NCBI GenBank assembly: GCA_027946555.1
Contig: JAPEVC010000148.1
Coordinates: forward strand, 26,973 to 90,972
DNA length: 64,000 bases
From: Gnomoniopsis sp. IMI 355080
Taxonomy: Eukaryota; Ascomycota; Sordariomycetes; Diaporthales; Gnomoniaceae
Reading direction: 5' to 3'
Below the pieces are notes generated by a model. That model ran no database searches and had not been told where the DNA came from. It worked only from the letters and a program-made list of their open reading frames with translations. The position numbers were made by a program, and so were the translations under genes. Positions 35,483 through 46,776 of this stretch are shown piece by piece. Position 1 is the first letter of the stretch. The number at the start of each line of letters is the position of its first letter.

Positions 35483-36118
35483 TGTAGACGAGGCACTCCA
35501 GAGGTTGAGGAACAGGTGCTAACTCATGGTGGTGTTGCTGTTGTAGTTGTTGTTTGGAGAAGAGAGCAGAGAGGCTATTTTCCTAGGTACTTTGTGTCTT
35601 CGAATTTCCGGTTATAGTTCCAGCCGGTAGGTATGCTAGTAGTCTGTCGGACTGTGAACAAACGGATGCGTTTGCCCGGCTGTCGCAAGAAACCCCTTGA
35701 GACCAATCCCCGCGTTCTCCAACGCCTAGCTCCTGTCGCTGGCCCGTCGCGACTGACGTCCCACAACCCTGCACGGGCCACATCCGTTTCTTATCGATAA
35801 AGCCCCCTCCGGGACACCCTTCCTTCCCTGACTACTCTAGCAGCCTCGATCAACCCCAAGAATCTGACTCTACACAGCCAGTTTTATCCAACCACACCGT
35901 CGTCAGGATCAGATCAATTATCTGTGCCGACCACAGCCAACTTGCTGTGACTTAGTGACTCTTCTCATATCTGGGGGAAGTTTCTCCCATTTCTCCTTTC
36001 ACATCTATTGACTTTTCTTTATTCGCCTTCCCCTGCATCTCGAGTGACGTTTTCTCGCCCTTCCTTCACAATCCCCATCAAAGTTTGTCAACAAGACAGG
36101 AGCAGCACAACCTCCATC
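35483..36118. promoter_or_regulatory. upstream region of the Hrp1-type gene
   Basis: About 640 bp between the small candidate gene and the Hrp1 start. The last 250 bp are rich in C and T and have the look of a long fungal leader. No further gene seen. Confidence 0.45.
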
Positions 36119-39100
36119 ATGGCTGAGCCTGAGAACTTTGAGGACGATCTCTTTGATGATCTGTATGCTTCTATATCTTTCATAAGACACTCCACAGTCC
36201 CCAATTGCTAATTGATCCATAGCTACAACGACGAGGCACCTGCCCAGCCTGCACCACCTCCAGCTGCCGATTCGGAGCCTACGACAGCTCCTCCAGCAGC
36301 CGAGCCTGCCAATACCCAGCAAGAGGAGTACAGCAACTATAATCAACCCACTGAGGGGGATGCTGGCGACGATTCACATATGAACGGTGGCGAGGAGTAC
36401 GAGGACGACGATGACGATGTTGACTTCAACCTCGGCAACGGCGGCGCTGCTTCTCATGCCCCTGACAACGATTCTTACGACAACGGCACGCCTGGCCCTT
36501 CCCATCACAAGGGTGCTAACTCCAAGGAAGAAGGGTGAGTTTCCTCCATTCTAGTCCCCCTGTTGACAATGATGTTTGCGTCTGTTGCCACGATACCACG
36601 ACACGATGTTGCGAGCGACTGTCAGGGCTCTATTGGAGGTTGCTATTGAAGGACGCCCCATGGCATTGTACCCTACGGAAGCGTAATTGGACAGGAGGCA
36701 GGTGACCCCTGTGAGTCTCGGCTAAAATGGCAGGATGGATTGGCTAGACGGACCGATTGTGCTGAGCACAGCTGCGAAAGTCAGAGTCAGACTTGAGATA
36801 TTTGCAGAATGCAGCAAAGGCATCGGGCGCTGGGTCATTCATCAGCAAGCAAGTCGTCTGGAGCTTGCTTCCATCAGGAGCTGGTGTTCAAAGGCATAAA
36901 ACAGTAGGAAGGCAGCGATGACAACAGCATGCAAGAACCTGCCTTTAGAAGAACCAGGAGGGAATGGCAATCAGCCTTGTCTGGAAGACAAGCCGAGACA
37001 GCAAACCCGCCACGATAGAACTTGGAGCAGATCAAAGGGCACCACTTACTGAGGAATGGGAGCCCCCAGTTCGCCGCAGGTGGCACTGTGGCTATGGCAA
37101 GACCGCACTTCTGCTCGTCTCTTTCTCCAGGACTTGTAAAAAGATTGGAAGCGAAGCGGATAGCGCTCGAGCCAGTACCTAGCTTGACGATAGCAAGAGA
37201 GAGACAGAGAGACAGAGAGACAGCCGAACAAGAAATTTCGACAATCTGCACTGCATCTGGCCTCTCAATCGTTCTACACTGCCGCTTCTCCCTTATGAGA
37301 ATATTGAGGCCATCGGAACCACCACCGTCAATACGGCATCACTGTCAACAACACATCAACTTTGCAAGTTCGGATTTCATGGGGTCGTCAGCCAGTATTC
37401 GACACCCTCCGACAAAAATGGCCTCAAACATGCTAGGATCAATGCATTCGAAGGGGGACTACATCCCTTTGCAACTCGATGATGGCGACAATGATTGCGG
37501 TGCTTTCCTCATCATCGAATCACCTTCACGAGACCAGCCATCCACAATTTCGAATAATGTCAGATCAGTCCTAGTAATTGACGAGGATGGTACTCGCAGA
37601 TGGGAAGATTGCAAGCGAGAGGGCGTACATCCAAATACAGTGCCAGGGTACGGTGTTGACATGTTTGCTGTCGCAAACTACACAGACCTACCTGTGTCTG
37701 AGCTTCGCAATGATCGTTGGAACTTCTGGACAATCACAAGAATAATCGCAGACACAGACATCATGCTTCAACATGCACGGCTAATAGAGGACGTCACTGA
37801 CAGATCTGATTTTACAGGAAGATGTTCATTGGCGGTCTGAACTGGGAAACTACAGATGGTGAGGATATCTGCCTGTTCTCTTGCAAGATCTGAAGCCTGA
37901 CTGATGTGTCCCAGAATCCCTTCAAGAGTACTTTTCACAGTTTGGCGAGGTCCTCGAGTGTACAGTGATGCGCGATGGTGCCACCGGTCGATCACGAGGC
38001 TTCGGCTTTCTGACATTCAAGGATGCGAAGACCGTCAACACTGTCATGGTCAAGGAGCATTATCTAGACGGCAAGATCGTACGCAATCAAGTCCCAGACT
38101 CTACCACGTTGTCCATCTCAGCACTGACAGTCCGTACACAGATTGATCCCAAGCGAGCCATTCCCCGAGATGAGCAAGAGAAGACCAGCAAGATCTTTGT
38201 CGGTGGCGTCAGCCAGGACACCACAGATGCCGAATTTCGGGAATACTTCTCCCAGTTCGGCCGCGTCGTCGATGCAACACTGATGATGGATAAGGACACC
38301 GGTCGTCCGCGCGGGTTCGGCTTCGTCACATTCGAGTCCGAGGCGGGCGTCGATGCATGCCTTAGCACCGAACTCGCGATTCACGGGAAGCCCATCGAGG
38401 TCAAGAAGGCCCAGCCGCGCGGCAACATGCGCGAGGAGGAAGAGGCGCGCGGTCGTGGCGGTAGTGGCAAGTTCGGTCGAGGCAAAGGCGGAATGGGCAA
38501 CAACAGCATGGATGATGGATCATCAGGTGGCAGTGGCATGGGGGCTGGAGCCAATGGTATGACGCCTCAGGCAATGGCGCGCCAGATGCAACAGATGCAG
38601 GCCATGTTCGCCATGATGCAGCAGCGCCAGATGCAGATGGGGGCCATGAACCCTCAGGCGCAACTAATGCAGATGATGCAGATGCAACAGATGCAGCAGC
38701 AGATGATGATGGCCCAGCAGGGTGGCGCGGGTCGTGGCATGGGCGGTCCCCAGATGAATCCGGCCATGATGCAACAAATGATGGCACAGATGGGCCAGCA
38801 GCAACCGGGTGCAGGAGGTCCCCAAGGCCAAGGCCCTGCTGGCGGCAATCGTCCTGGCTACAACGCCTACGAACAGCAAATGTTCGAACAGTCAAAGTAC
38901 GACCAGACTCGCGGCCGTGGCGGCTACGGTGGTGGTCAGCAAGGTGGAGGCTACGGTATGGGTGCAGGAGGTGCAGGCGGTCAGCCGACCTCCTGGGAGG
39001 GCATGTACGATGATGTACCTGCGCCCAACGTCCCTATGGGTGGAGGCAACCGGGGCGGTTTTGGACACCGTGGTCGTGGTGGCGGCGGATATCACAACAA

Positions 39101-39260
39101 CCAACACCAGCAGAGCCTGTCGCCCGGTCCTGCTGACCCGACCAAAGCACCGCCACCTAATGCGCCGACCGGACCGAAGAATGCCGGCCGACCGGGAGCG
39201 AACTATCGTGGAGGTGGCCGCGGTGGTGGAACCAGGGGCTTTCATCCGTATGGCCGTTAG
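36119..39260 (+). CDS. hrp1: Hrp1/Nab4-type RNA-binding protein with two RRMs
   Basis: Five exons: 36119-36162, 36223-36534, 37818-37858, 37915-38078 and 38142-39260, giving 559 residues. The N-terminus is acidic and Pro/Ala-rich. RRM1 starts at KMFIGGLNWETTDESLQEYF and has RGFGFLTF; RRM2 has KIFVGGVSQDTT and RGFGFVTF; the linker IDPKRAIPRDEQ is diagnostic for Hrp1. The C-terminus is Met/Gln-rich (about 310-400) and then Gly/Arg-rich with RGG motifs, ending GTRGFHPYGR. Yeast Hrp1 is a cleavage factor IB subunit that binds UA-rich elements in 3' ends and shuttles with mRNA. The second intron is 1283 nt, far longer than any other here. The fourth intron (38079-38141) is 63 nt without an in-frame stop, so leaving it in would add 21 residues inside RRM1. 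Confidence 0.95.
37195..37222. repeat. GAGACA-type short tandem repeat inside the long Hrp1 intron
   Basis: Purine-rich repeat units of GAGACA/GAGAGACA, about 28 nt, in the middle of the 1283-nt intron. It could bind splicing regulators, but no evidence beyond composition is available. Confidence 0.75.
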
Positions 39261-39914
39261 GCGTCGCCTACTGATGCGCCTGCTGGGCCGATGGTGCCTG
39301 CGAACCTGGTGCCACCACCGCGTGGGTTTTGGTAGTGCTGTGACTCGTAGCCGAGGCACTTCATCTCGTCAGAGCTCAAGAAGCAACGACCTTGTGGATG
39401 AAAGTGACAGTCCATATTTGAACGGAGGAGCTGGCGCTGAGGCTACGCGTGTGGACTACATGAGTGAATGCCGTCACTTACCTCAACAAATGACTTACGC
39501 GCAGTCATCAGAACAATGTTCTGGAACTTCAGCAAGGCAAGCTGGAAAGGGCGGAGTGTATCACCATCAAATCGACTCTATATGGACTTAGTTTTACCCA
39601 TATTCCGCCGGGTGAATGGACGCCTTTCTTTCAATGCGTTCAGTTCTACGGCTTAGTTGTGCGATAATTTGGCGGGCAATATGCCGGTCAAGAGGCAAAA
39701 TAGGGGGTGGTTTGCTATGCTTTCGCCGTGGGATTTTCACCCTGTCGGCGATCTGAAATAATTGGGAGAGAAGACTCGTCTAAATAGGGCAACTGCTGAT
39801 AATGAGAATGCGAATTCGCCCAAGAATTCGCACTGACCCGTGGCCTGATGCTTTCTGTGCATGCATGATTAAGAACTAGGTAACGTTCGTAGCTGGCCAT
39901 ACAACTTCGACCTG
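39261..39914. other. convergent 3' region, Hrp1 / PhyH
   Basis: About 650 bp between two stop codons. Open frames near 39.3-39.6 kb run on from the GC-rich end of Hrp1 in other frames and are not genes. No repeat seen. Confidence 0.6.
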
Positions 39915-40943
39915 TCAGGTGGAATTCAACCTCGTAAAACCCTCTGCCGGTGGCTGCAACCAGTTCTTCTCGTCGTAACTCGCGCCCTCGCTTTCGATGC
40001 AGTGGAAGGTATAGATGATCCTGCCCTTCTGGCTGAGGTTCTTCTCGCTTTTATGCAGCAGATTTCCGTGGATGAGAACTAGATCTCCCGCCTTGACCTC
40101 TCCAAGCACGAAGTCCTCGTCCCTCGCTATCGCAGCAGCCTTCTCAGCGTACTCCTCGCCAGCAGGGAACCGTGAGCCCGTGTTGTCCACCATCTCCGTG
40201 CCGACGTTGCCTTTGCTGCGGACGAGGCGTTTCGAGATGGGAGCCCACTAAGTACATACGTTCAGACTTCATGATGAATCGTCATCTACAAAGGGCGGGG
40301 GGAGGCGCAAGAGATGACTCACCTTGTGACTCCCGGGCAAGAAACTCAGACATCCATTTTCCGCTGTCGCGTCCTCCAATGCGTACCAGAACCCCACCGC
40401 GCTCGGCTTTTCCGTGTACAGAAAGGTGCTGTCTTGGTGACTGGGCACTGCGCCGCCAATCTCGGGCTGCTTGCAGATTACCATGCTCTGCAGACATCTT
40501 GGATCCTTGAATCCTAGGCTGGCCGCCACAGCGGCCGGCTTCACCAGAGAGCTGGCCTCGTCGTCGCCATCGAGAAGGCGTGCGAAGGGCGGGCTCAGGG
40601 CATGCAGATAGTGACCAATCTTGTTGATGGCACGCTCCTTGGGTTTGGTGAGGTTGCCGTTGGCGTCGAAGGCGTCCTCCTCAAAGAAGAAGCGGACCTT
40701 GTCGCCAGAGGTGAGGAAGTAATCGTCCCCAACGTGATTGGCACCGTCGGCGCCGCCGGTGGAGAATTTGGTCAACGGGTGGGTGGAAAGGTCGAAGTTT
40801 GTGAGGAGATTGTGTGTTTCGGTGAGGAGGAAAGTGATGGTGGAGGGAGAGAGGGCGGAGGGGATGATGAGGTAGCCGTCGCGGTTGAAAGAGGACACCT
40901 GAGCGGCGGTGAGACCGCCAGCGAGGTGGTGGGAGACTGTCAT
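39915..40943 (-). CDS. phytanoyl-CoA dioxygenase-family protein (PHYHD1-like)
   Basis: Two exons, 40943-40323 and 40247-39915, give 317 residues. The start is the ATG at 40943 (MTVSHHLAGGLTAAQ); the frame is open upstream but has no ATG. The iron-binding facial triad is visible: His169 and Asp171 in PSHQDSTF, and the distal His272 in LLHKSEKN. Arg283 in SQKGRIIYTFH would hold 2-oxoglutarate. The C-terminal WLQPPAEGF resembles the end of animal PHYHD1. These are Fe(II)/2-oxoglutarate-dependent oxygenases; PHYHD1 acts on unknown or histone/fatty-acyl substrates, so the substrate here is open. No peroxisomal PTS1 is present at the C-terminus (ends RLNST). All catalytic residues are intact. Confidence 0.92.
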
Positions 40944-42201
40944 TGTAAAGGTGTGGAACTTATTATGGAGCGAGCATATACAGATGATCGAGCTTGAGCG
41001 GTGTTCTTGTTTCTTGTGGTGGGTTGGGTAAGTCAACAGCCTATCGGGTTGATGCGAACTCTAAGGTAATTCATTCACGGCCCCCTCAGCCGCCTTGCTA
41101 GAGTTACCTAGCCTGACTTGCCTTACTATGCACTCAGAACTGTCACGGGAATTGCACCATGCTTTGTTGAATAGAACATGATTAGTGATTGCGTGTTCCA
41201 TGCTATTTGGACTTGGTTCGGTCAATTCTCTATCTAGTAGCAAATGGTGCTCATCAGTACCTTATTATGTACAGTACATAGCAAGTAGTAGGTTTTGGTA
41301 AGCTCATCTTCAACTAGGGCCGGTATTGTGAACACTGCAAGTAGTAGACTATCAAGCTGATCCTAGCTTTCCCAAATTGGGGACCTTACCTTCCTTTTTG
41401 TCTACTTAAGGAATGGCGGCATATGGATTATCATGGAATCGGTCTCTCTCCAGATATCCTTATTAGTATGTCACCAGGTTGTCTACCCCTCGCTCGGCCT
41501 TCCATCTCGAAGGGAACTTGAGGAAGGGCTTTGGCCGTAGAATCTTTCAACTTTCCACTTTAAGAATCAATACAGACGGGATATTGTCTATTTGGACGAC
41601 TCTGTATGTCTTAGTACAAAAGGTCAGTCAGTTGTTCTCGAATCCAATCGAGACGCTCCCTACCGAATCTGCTGGAAATCGCATGTCCCCTTTGATTTAC
41701 CGATGGGCCGGGAGCTTCCGATTGACCCAGACAGTTGGGTCGGAGCCGTGGCGGCCAGAATTCGCCAAGCTCGGATTTTTTCTTTGCTACCTCAAGTTGA
41801 CCTCATTGCTTACAGGGGTCCAGCTCGCCCGCAGAAACTTGCAAGTCTGCTCACCAGTCGACTTTTTTCAGCCGATCTGGCACCTAGGATTACGACCAAA
41901 TAGCCACTACTCTATACTCCTTCAAACCCGACGCATCCTCTTACCTCCAAAACAACGGCATATCGACGTGGGACAAGCGCCACAGCCCCCTGACCGAGAT
42001 CACGAGGTTCCCCGGCGTGCCCGGAACCACAACTGCATAGACCGGAGGGGCCGAGGCGATCACCTCTTCTAGCTGTTCCTTCTGACGACGAGTATCATAG
42101 CTGGCTTTCCGAAGCTGTTTTTAAATACGTTTTAATCCAGATTGTAAGCTACAAAAGGCTCTGATCGTGTGGAGGAGAGTATTGGGAAAGGCAGCAGCAA
42201 G
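40944..42201. other. divergent intergenic region, PhyH / DUF1279
   Basis: About 1.26 kb between two starts. Two segments look partly protein-like: plus strand 41592-41903 and minus strand 42115-41945 (see findings). Neither has a clear start codon and a full splice path, so I do not call a gene. Confidence 0.4.
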
Positions 42202-43306
42202 ATGCTACGAGCACTACGGACGACCGTGCTGGGGCGCCAGCCGTTTGCCACGAGCAACTCTCTTACACAGAAGCTCGCAACACGGATCTCGAAGAACCCT
42301 CCGAAGTTGATACCATTTTCGAGGAGTCTACAGACAATTACCAAGGGAAGGACAGCATCGCCATTACGAGACTCGCAAATGTGGCGGAATGGCACGACAC
42401 AGACGTCGACCAGATTGCTCTCTAGAACACAGAAGAGGAATTTCAATTGGTCATGGTCGAGAAGAGCTCAGTCAGGCGGAGCAAAGGCCGAGGAACCATT
42501 GTCCTTGAGCGGGCGACTAAAGAAGCTTGGGAGAGAGTACGGCTGGTCTGCGTTTGGTGTGTACATGGCACTGAGTGTCTTGGACTTTCCCTTCTGCTTT
42601 TTGCTGGTAAAGTGGGCTGGTACAGATCGAATTGGTACGTTCTGGTGTCGAGCAGCTTCATGACGACCTTCATCATGGACGGGAGACCGCACGACGAACA
42701 CATTGTGCTGACTGAGAACTCCTATCACAGCTGCGATTGAGGAATGGGTCGTTTCCAATTTCAAGCGGATTATTCCCGAAGGCGTCAAACAGCAAGTCAA
42801 CGAATGGCGTGCAGCATGGCGTGGCACGTATAAGGACATCGAAAAGGAGGAGATTGGCGACAATCACATCAGTGAGGGGGTCGAAAAAGTCGGCTGGGGC
42901 GTCGAGGAGGCTCAGCAGGCACACAAGGCAGATGCGAGTAAGTTAAGAACTTGATTCTCTTGATCTTCAGGGCCAATACCCGGATTTGCAGCTGGTATCA
43001 GCATTGCCTTGGCAGAAATATCGCCTTGATCTGATATTTGCGACGCCCAGAGAGGGCTCGCAGACGCAACATCGTCATCGTTTTCGTATATTCCATAACA
43101 CAACTCAACTGACACACGACACGACAGGTCTCGCAACCCAACTCGCATTGGCCTACGCCATCCACAAGAGCTTCATCTTCATACGAGTTCCACTCACGGC
43201 CGCGGTTACGCCCAAGGTTGTCAAGGTTTTACGATCTTGGGGCTGGCAAATTGGCAAACGGAAGCCTAAGAAGCCCAAGACGCCCAAAGTTTCCAAGTCT
43301 ACCTAA
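42202..43306 (+). CDS. mitochondrial DUF1279 (FAM210/Nat2-like) protein
   Basis: Three exons, 42202-42634, 42731-42937 and 43128-43306, total 272 residues. The N-terminus MLRALRTTVLGRQPFATSN and the following 80 residues are rich in Arg, Ser and Thr with few acids, a mitochondrial presequence. RLKKLGREYGWSAFGVYMAL then starts the DUF1279 domain with a first hydrophobic segment, LDFPFCFLLVKWAG. After an amphipathic, Glu/Lys-rich middle (exon 2), exon 3 adds the second conserved segment, LATQLALAYAIHKSFIFIRV, PLTAAVTPKVVKVLRSWGW, and a Lys-rich tail KPKKPKTPK. The split domain, with the insert between its halves, is usual in fungal members. The family sits in the inner mitochondrial membrane; the molecular role is not established. 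Confidence 0.88.
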
Positions 43307-46300
43307 GTCAAACTGTTATTTTCGGGCATGTGTGACTCGACACTCTTTTTTTTTTTCGTAAAGTCACCATGGATTTCGAGCGGCTGCCCCGACGGGAGCT
43401 CACCACGTTCGGCATGGGAAGTAGATTTGATCCTTTTCCATCGAGACATCTTGACGTCCTGATCACCAAATTGCATCTATATTTTGCCTTTGATTAAATC
43501 AGCGTCAAAACCAGCGTCTGTAACGACTGACGGTAAGTCTCGAGGGTCCCACACGCCGACTTAGCCTGTGCGCAAAAGGCGGGAAGAGACCAGAGACAAT
43601 GTGCGACGATCGTCGTCGAGTTTGTATAGTCATGTACCATCAACACTGCTCATAGAACAAATACCCATAGACAATAGCATCCCCGAGAAGTCACTGACAC
43701 ATCATCGTGAGTCAATGAACCTTCGCCCACACCGACTGTTGCCCACTGACTTGGACACCAGCTGGGCTTCCAAGGCAAGGACCCCGCCTTTAGCAGAATC
43801 AGCCCTTGTTTGGGGATCGATTAAGGGTCCTCTGGCAGGTGATCACCTTGATCTGGCTGCGGGCTCGAGACGGGAAAATCAGGCACGCAGATGACCTCGT
43901 CTTGGCCGCCGTCACCCGTGGCCCGCTTGTGCAGCGACAAAGCCCCTGCCCGAGTCGAGACCTTCTAGATGGATGCGTGGAAGCCTTCGGAGATTTTCTC
44001 TATGACTTCAGATTCGGCAGTGGGCGCGACTCAATCGACCCCGTCCTTGCAAGCACAACCTGGCGACTGTGATGGTTGCACGTTCACACATGTCAGCGAT
44101 ATTGCGGGTCCGCCAAACCCAGTCGTGTCCAAGCACGCTGCACGTTTCCCACGATGGCTTCAGTTTTTTTTTCTTCTTTCTTTTCGCAGCTGCATAGGCA
44201 AAAGTGCCGCTTTTCCAATAAGCTTCGTTAAAACCCCGTGTGTCAGCCTTCAAACCGGGCCGAGCGAGCGGGAGGAAGCGCGCGGTACGCGCGACGCATC
44301 AACGAGAGTCGTGAACGCTTAACTCAACCCACTATACGCAACCAACGCTGTGAAACCAGCTCGAACCATTTTTTCCTTCTTCGTGCGAAAGACAACAGCA
44401 AACCGCCTGTCAATGTGAACGAATACGCGCAGCAACAGTCATTGTATGAGTCGGTGGAAAATCCGGAAGCTCGTGCGCGGTGTGTCGGCGCTCCGGCTTT
44501 GTAAAAATCGGGTCGGATTTCGGGCCACCCTCCCTTTCAAAGATCGTCTCAATTCCGGAGTACGATTCACTGACCACGACCTGAAGCCCAGAACCACGCA
44601 GGTGAGACGTCGAAATAAAGTTTGAATGACTTGCGGATTCCAAGACTTTGATCTAGATACGAATCCCGTGCGAAAATGGTGTGGGAGGGTGGTCAGGCGG
44701 TACGGACGAGTGACAAACAGTATCTGTGGTCTTCATTTTTTTGGCCAATACCTTACTCGCCATCGAGTCTTGACGGATGAGCGTTTTCGCGGTGCAGCGA
44801 TTATCGTTCTTGGCTTTATGCAACCTCGTCTGCGAGGCTGAGGCTCTCTGCCCGTGCAAGAGTCCCTCATCCTAGCGACATTGGGAACCGCAAAAAACAA
44901 GAGAAAGAGACTAGGCTGTCAGAGTGGGTCGGGGTCTGTCGGAAGAGGGCCAGACTCAAGCCACTTCCGCTTGTCACAGATCTTGGAAGTTCACGACGGC
45001 GTGTCATTCATCAGTCTCCATACCATCGTAAATCATGACTCTATACAAGGGACCGCCGCGCGTTGTGTTACCTAAACGTGGGCAAAGCGCGACGCCTTAA
45101 TTCTACGAACGCCGCTGATATATAATTTTAGGGAAGGACCGCTGATTCATTGGTAATTACCAAGCCGCCATGGGCAGACCGATGCATCTGATCACGAACA
45201 GTAGAATAGCTCAGCAAGATGCTGCGCCAATGTTCACAAGCCAAGCTAGTAATTATTAAACTCTGAAAACTTTGCGCATTAGCCTCTTCTTTCGCCACGG
45301 CCATACCCACGACACGTAGGGACGGACGCTTCTCGTCTCGTCGACCTAACTACGTCTGACCCTTGGATAAAAAGAAAACAGGGTCCCGTTCAGGCTGTTG
45401 ACTGTCAATCTGCTGTGTATCATGGGCAGTGCGGCGCCGGGCAGGCAAAATCGCATCTTAAACAACAGACAATGACATCAAAATTGCCGCTCTATCCACA
45501 AAACACATATGTGATACTAAGTACCTACCTGGATGTGGTTGGGGGCCAGAAGCGCGTCTTGGCCGGGTTCCACACGTCTGCATAAGGTGACCGAGACAGG
45601 ATGCTTCCAGGTTGTCCGACACTTGCTGTCGAGTCAGATCCGCCTGGAGGGACCCTGAACAAGAAATTTAACCCCAGAATGGCAGTATTGATCGAAAGTC
45701 AGCGCAAGCGCCGCTCTCGTCTCTTGAGTCAGTCGCTGCCAGAGGACTGTCTACACCTGACTCTGCGAGCAAGGGCGGAATGATTTGCTCTAAATGGCAT
45801 TTCCGCCCTTGTCCCCTCCCGATTCGATGGATGGTAGTCCAAGTAACGTCAAGATCACATCGCGGCTTTCGGATCCGATGCCCGGCATGAAAGCCCAAAG
45901 CCCACTACGCAATGAGATGCCCGGAGTAGCGGAATGTGGGTTCCTCGGGATATTGTCTCGATCACCATCTCGTGCGTTTTGGGTCCAAGAGCCGTAACGG
46001 GGTTCACCAGTCCTGATGTCACCCGTTGGAGTATAGTATACTACTACTATGTAAGTATGTAACTTACATCACTATGCGGTTCTCTTGCGTATACTATCGC
46101 AATCTTTGTTTGGGATTGCTCCACCCTTGGCAGATGGAAAGACTGGAAAGCCGTTGCCGCTTAGCCCCAACCGAAACGACTACTATGCCGTTGTGCCATC
46201 CCTTTCCCTCTTGCTGGGTTCCTGGGAAATAATCATCAACAGGAACACCTGGTCAGGAAAAGTTACATACACAACGTCACGGGCTGTCTTTGATGGGCGC

Positions 46301-46339
46301 ACCTCAAATTCCCTTTTTTGGCGAGTGGAAAAGGCCATT

Positions 46340-46371
46340 TGGTGGCCTGGTGGCCTGGTGGCCTGGTGGCC
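46340..46371. repeat. TGGTGGCC octamer x4
   Basis: Four exact tandem copies of an 8-nt unit (32 nt) in the long gene-poor stretch. Confidence 0.92.
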
Positions 46372-46726
46372 TTGCCATGGAGCACTCGACCAGGTGCCTC
46401 ATCCGACGCATGGAGGAGATGGACTGACATTTCAGTCTGTTTGACTTGTCATCAAAGCACCACGTCAAGCGAGCCGGACATCATGTCCTAAAAGAAGCAG
46501 CGAGACGAAGGCCGAAAGCTTAAGTTTTGGAGCAGTGGGTTTCGTCCTCCTGATTACTGATCAGCCTGCCAAGCTTCCCGCAAATCTGCAAGACCTTGTT
46601 GGTACCCACTTGGGAAACAAAAGCAGACAAAAGTCCCCTGCCAAGGGTGCAAATCGTCTAGTGTTCCCCAAACTTCGGGCGACCAGAGGACCCTAATCAA
46701 GCCATGTTTTGTGTCTGTCTAACTCG

Positions 46727-46776
46727 CTTGCTTGCTTGCCTGCCTGCTTGCCTGCCTGCTTGCCCGCCTGCCTACC
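46727..46776. repeat. imperfect CTTG/CCTG tetranucleotide repeat
   Basis: About 50 nt of tandem CTTG and CCTG units ending in CCTACCTA, on one strand only purine-poor. A simple repeat with no further structure. Confidence 0.88.

Noticed and set aside
38809..39591. 260-codon frame overlapping the Gly-rich end of Hrp1
   Set aside because: Alternative frame of a repetitive GC-rich coding region; no independent start or domain.
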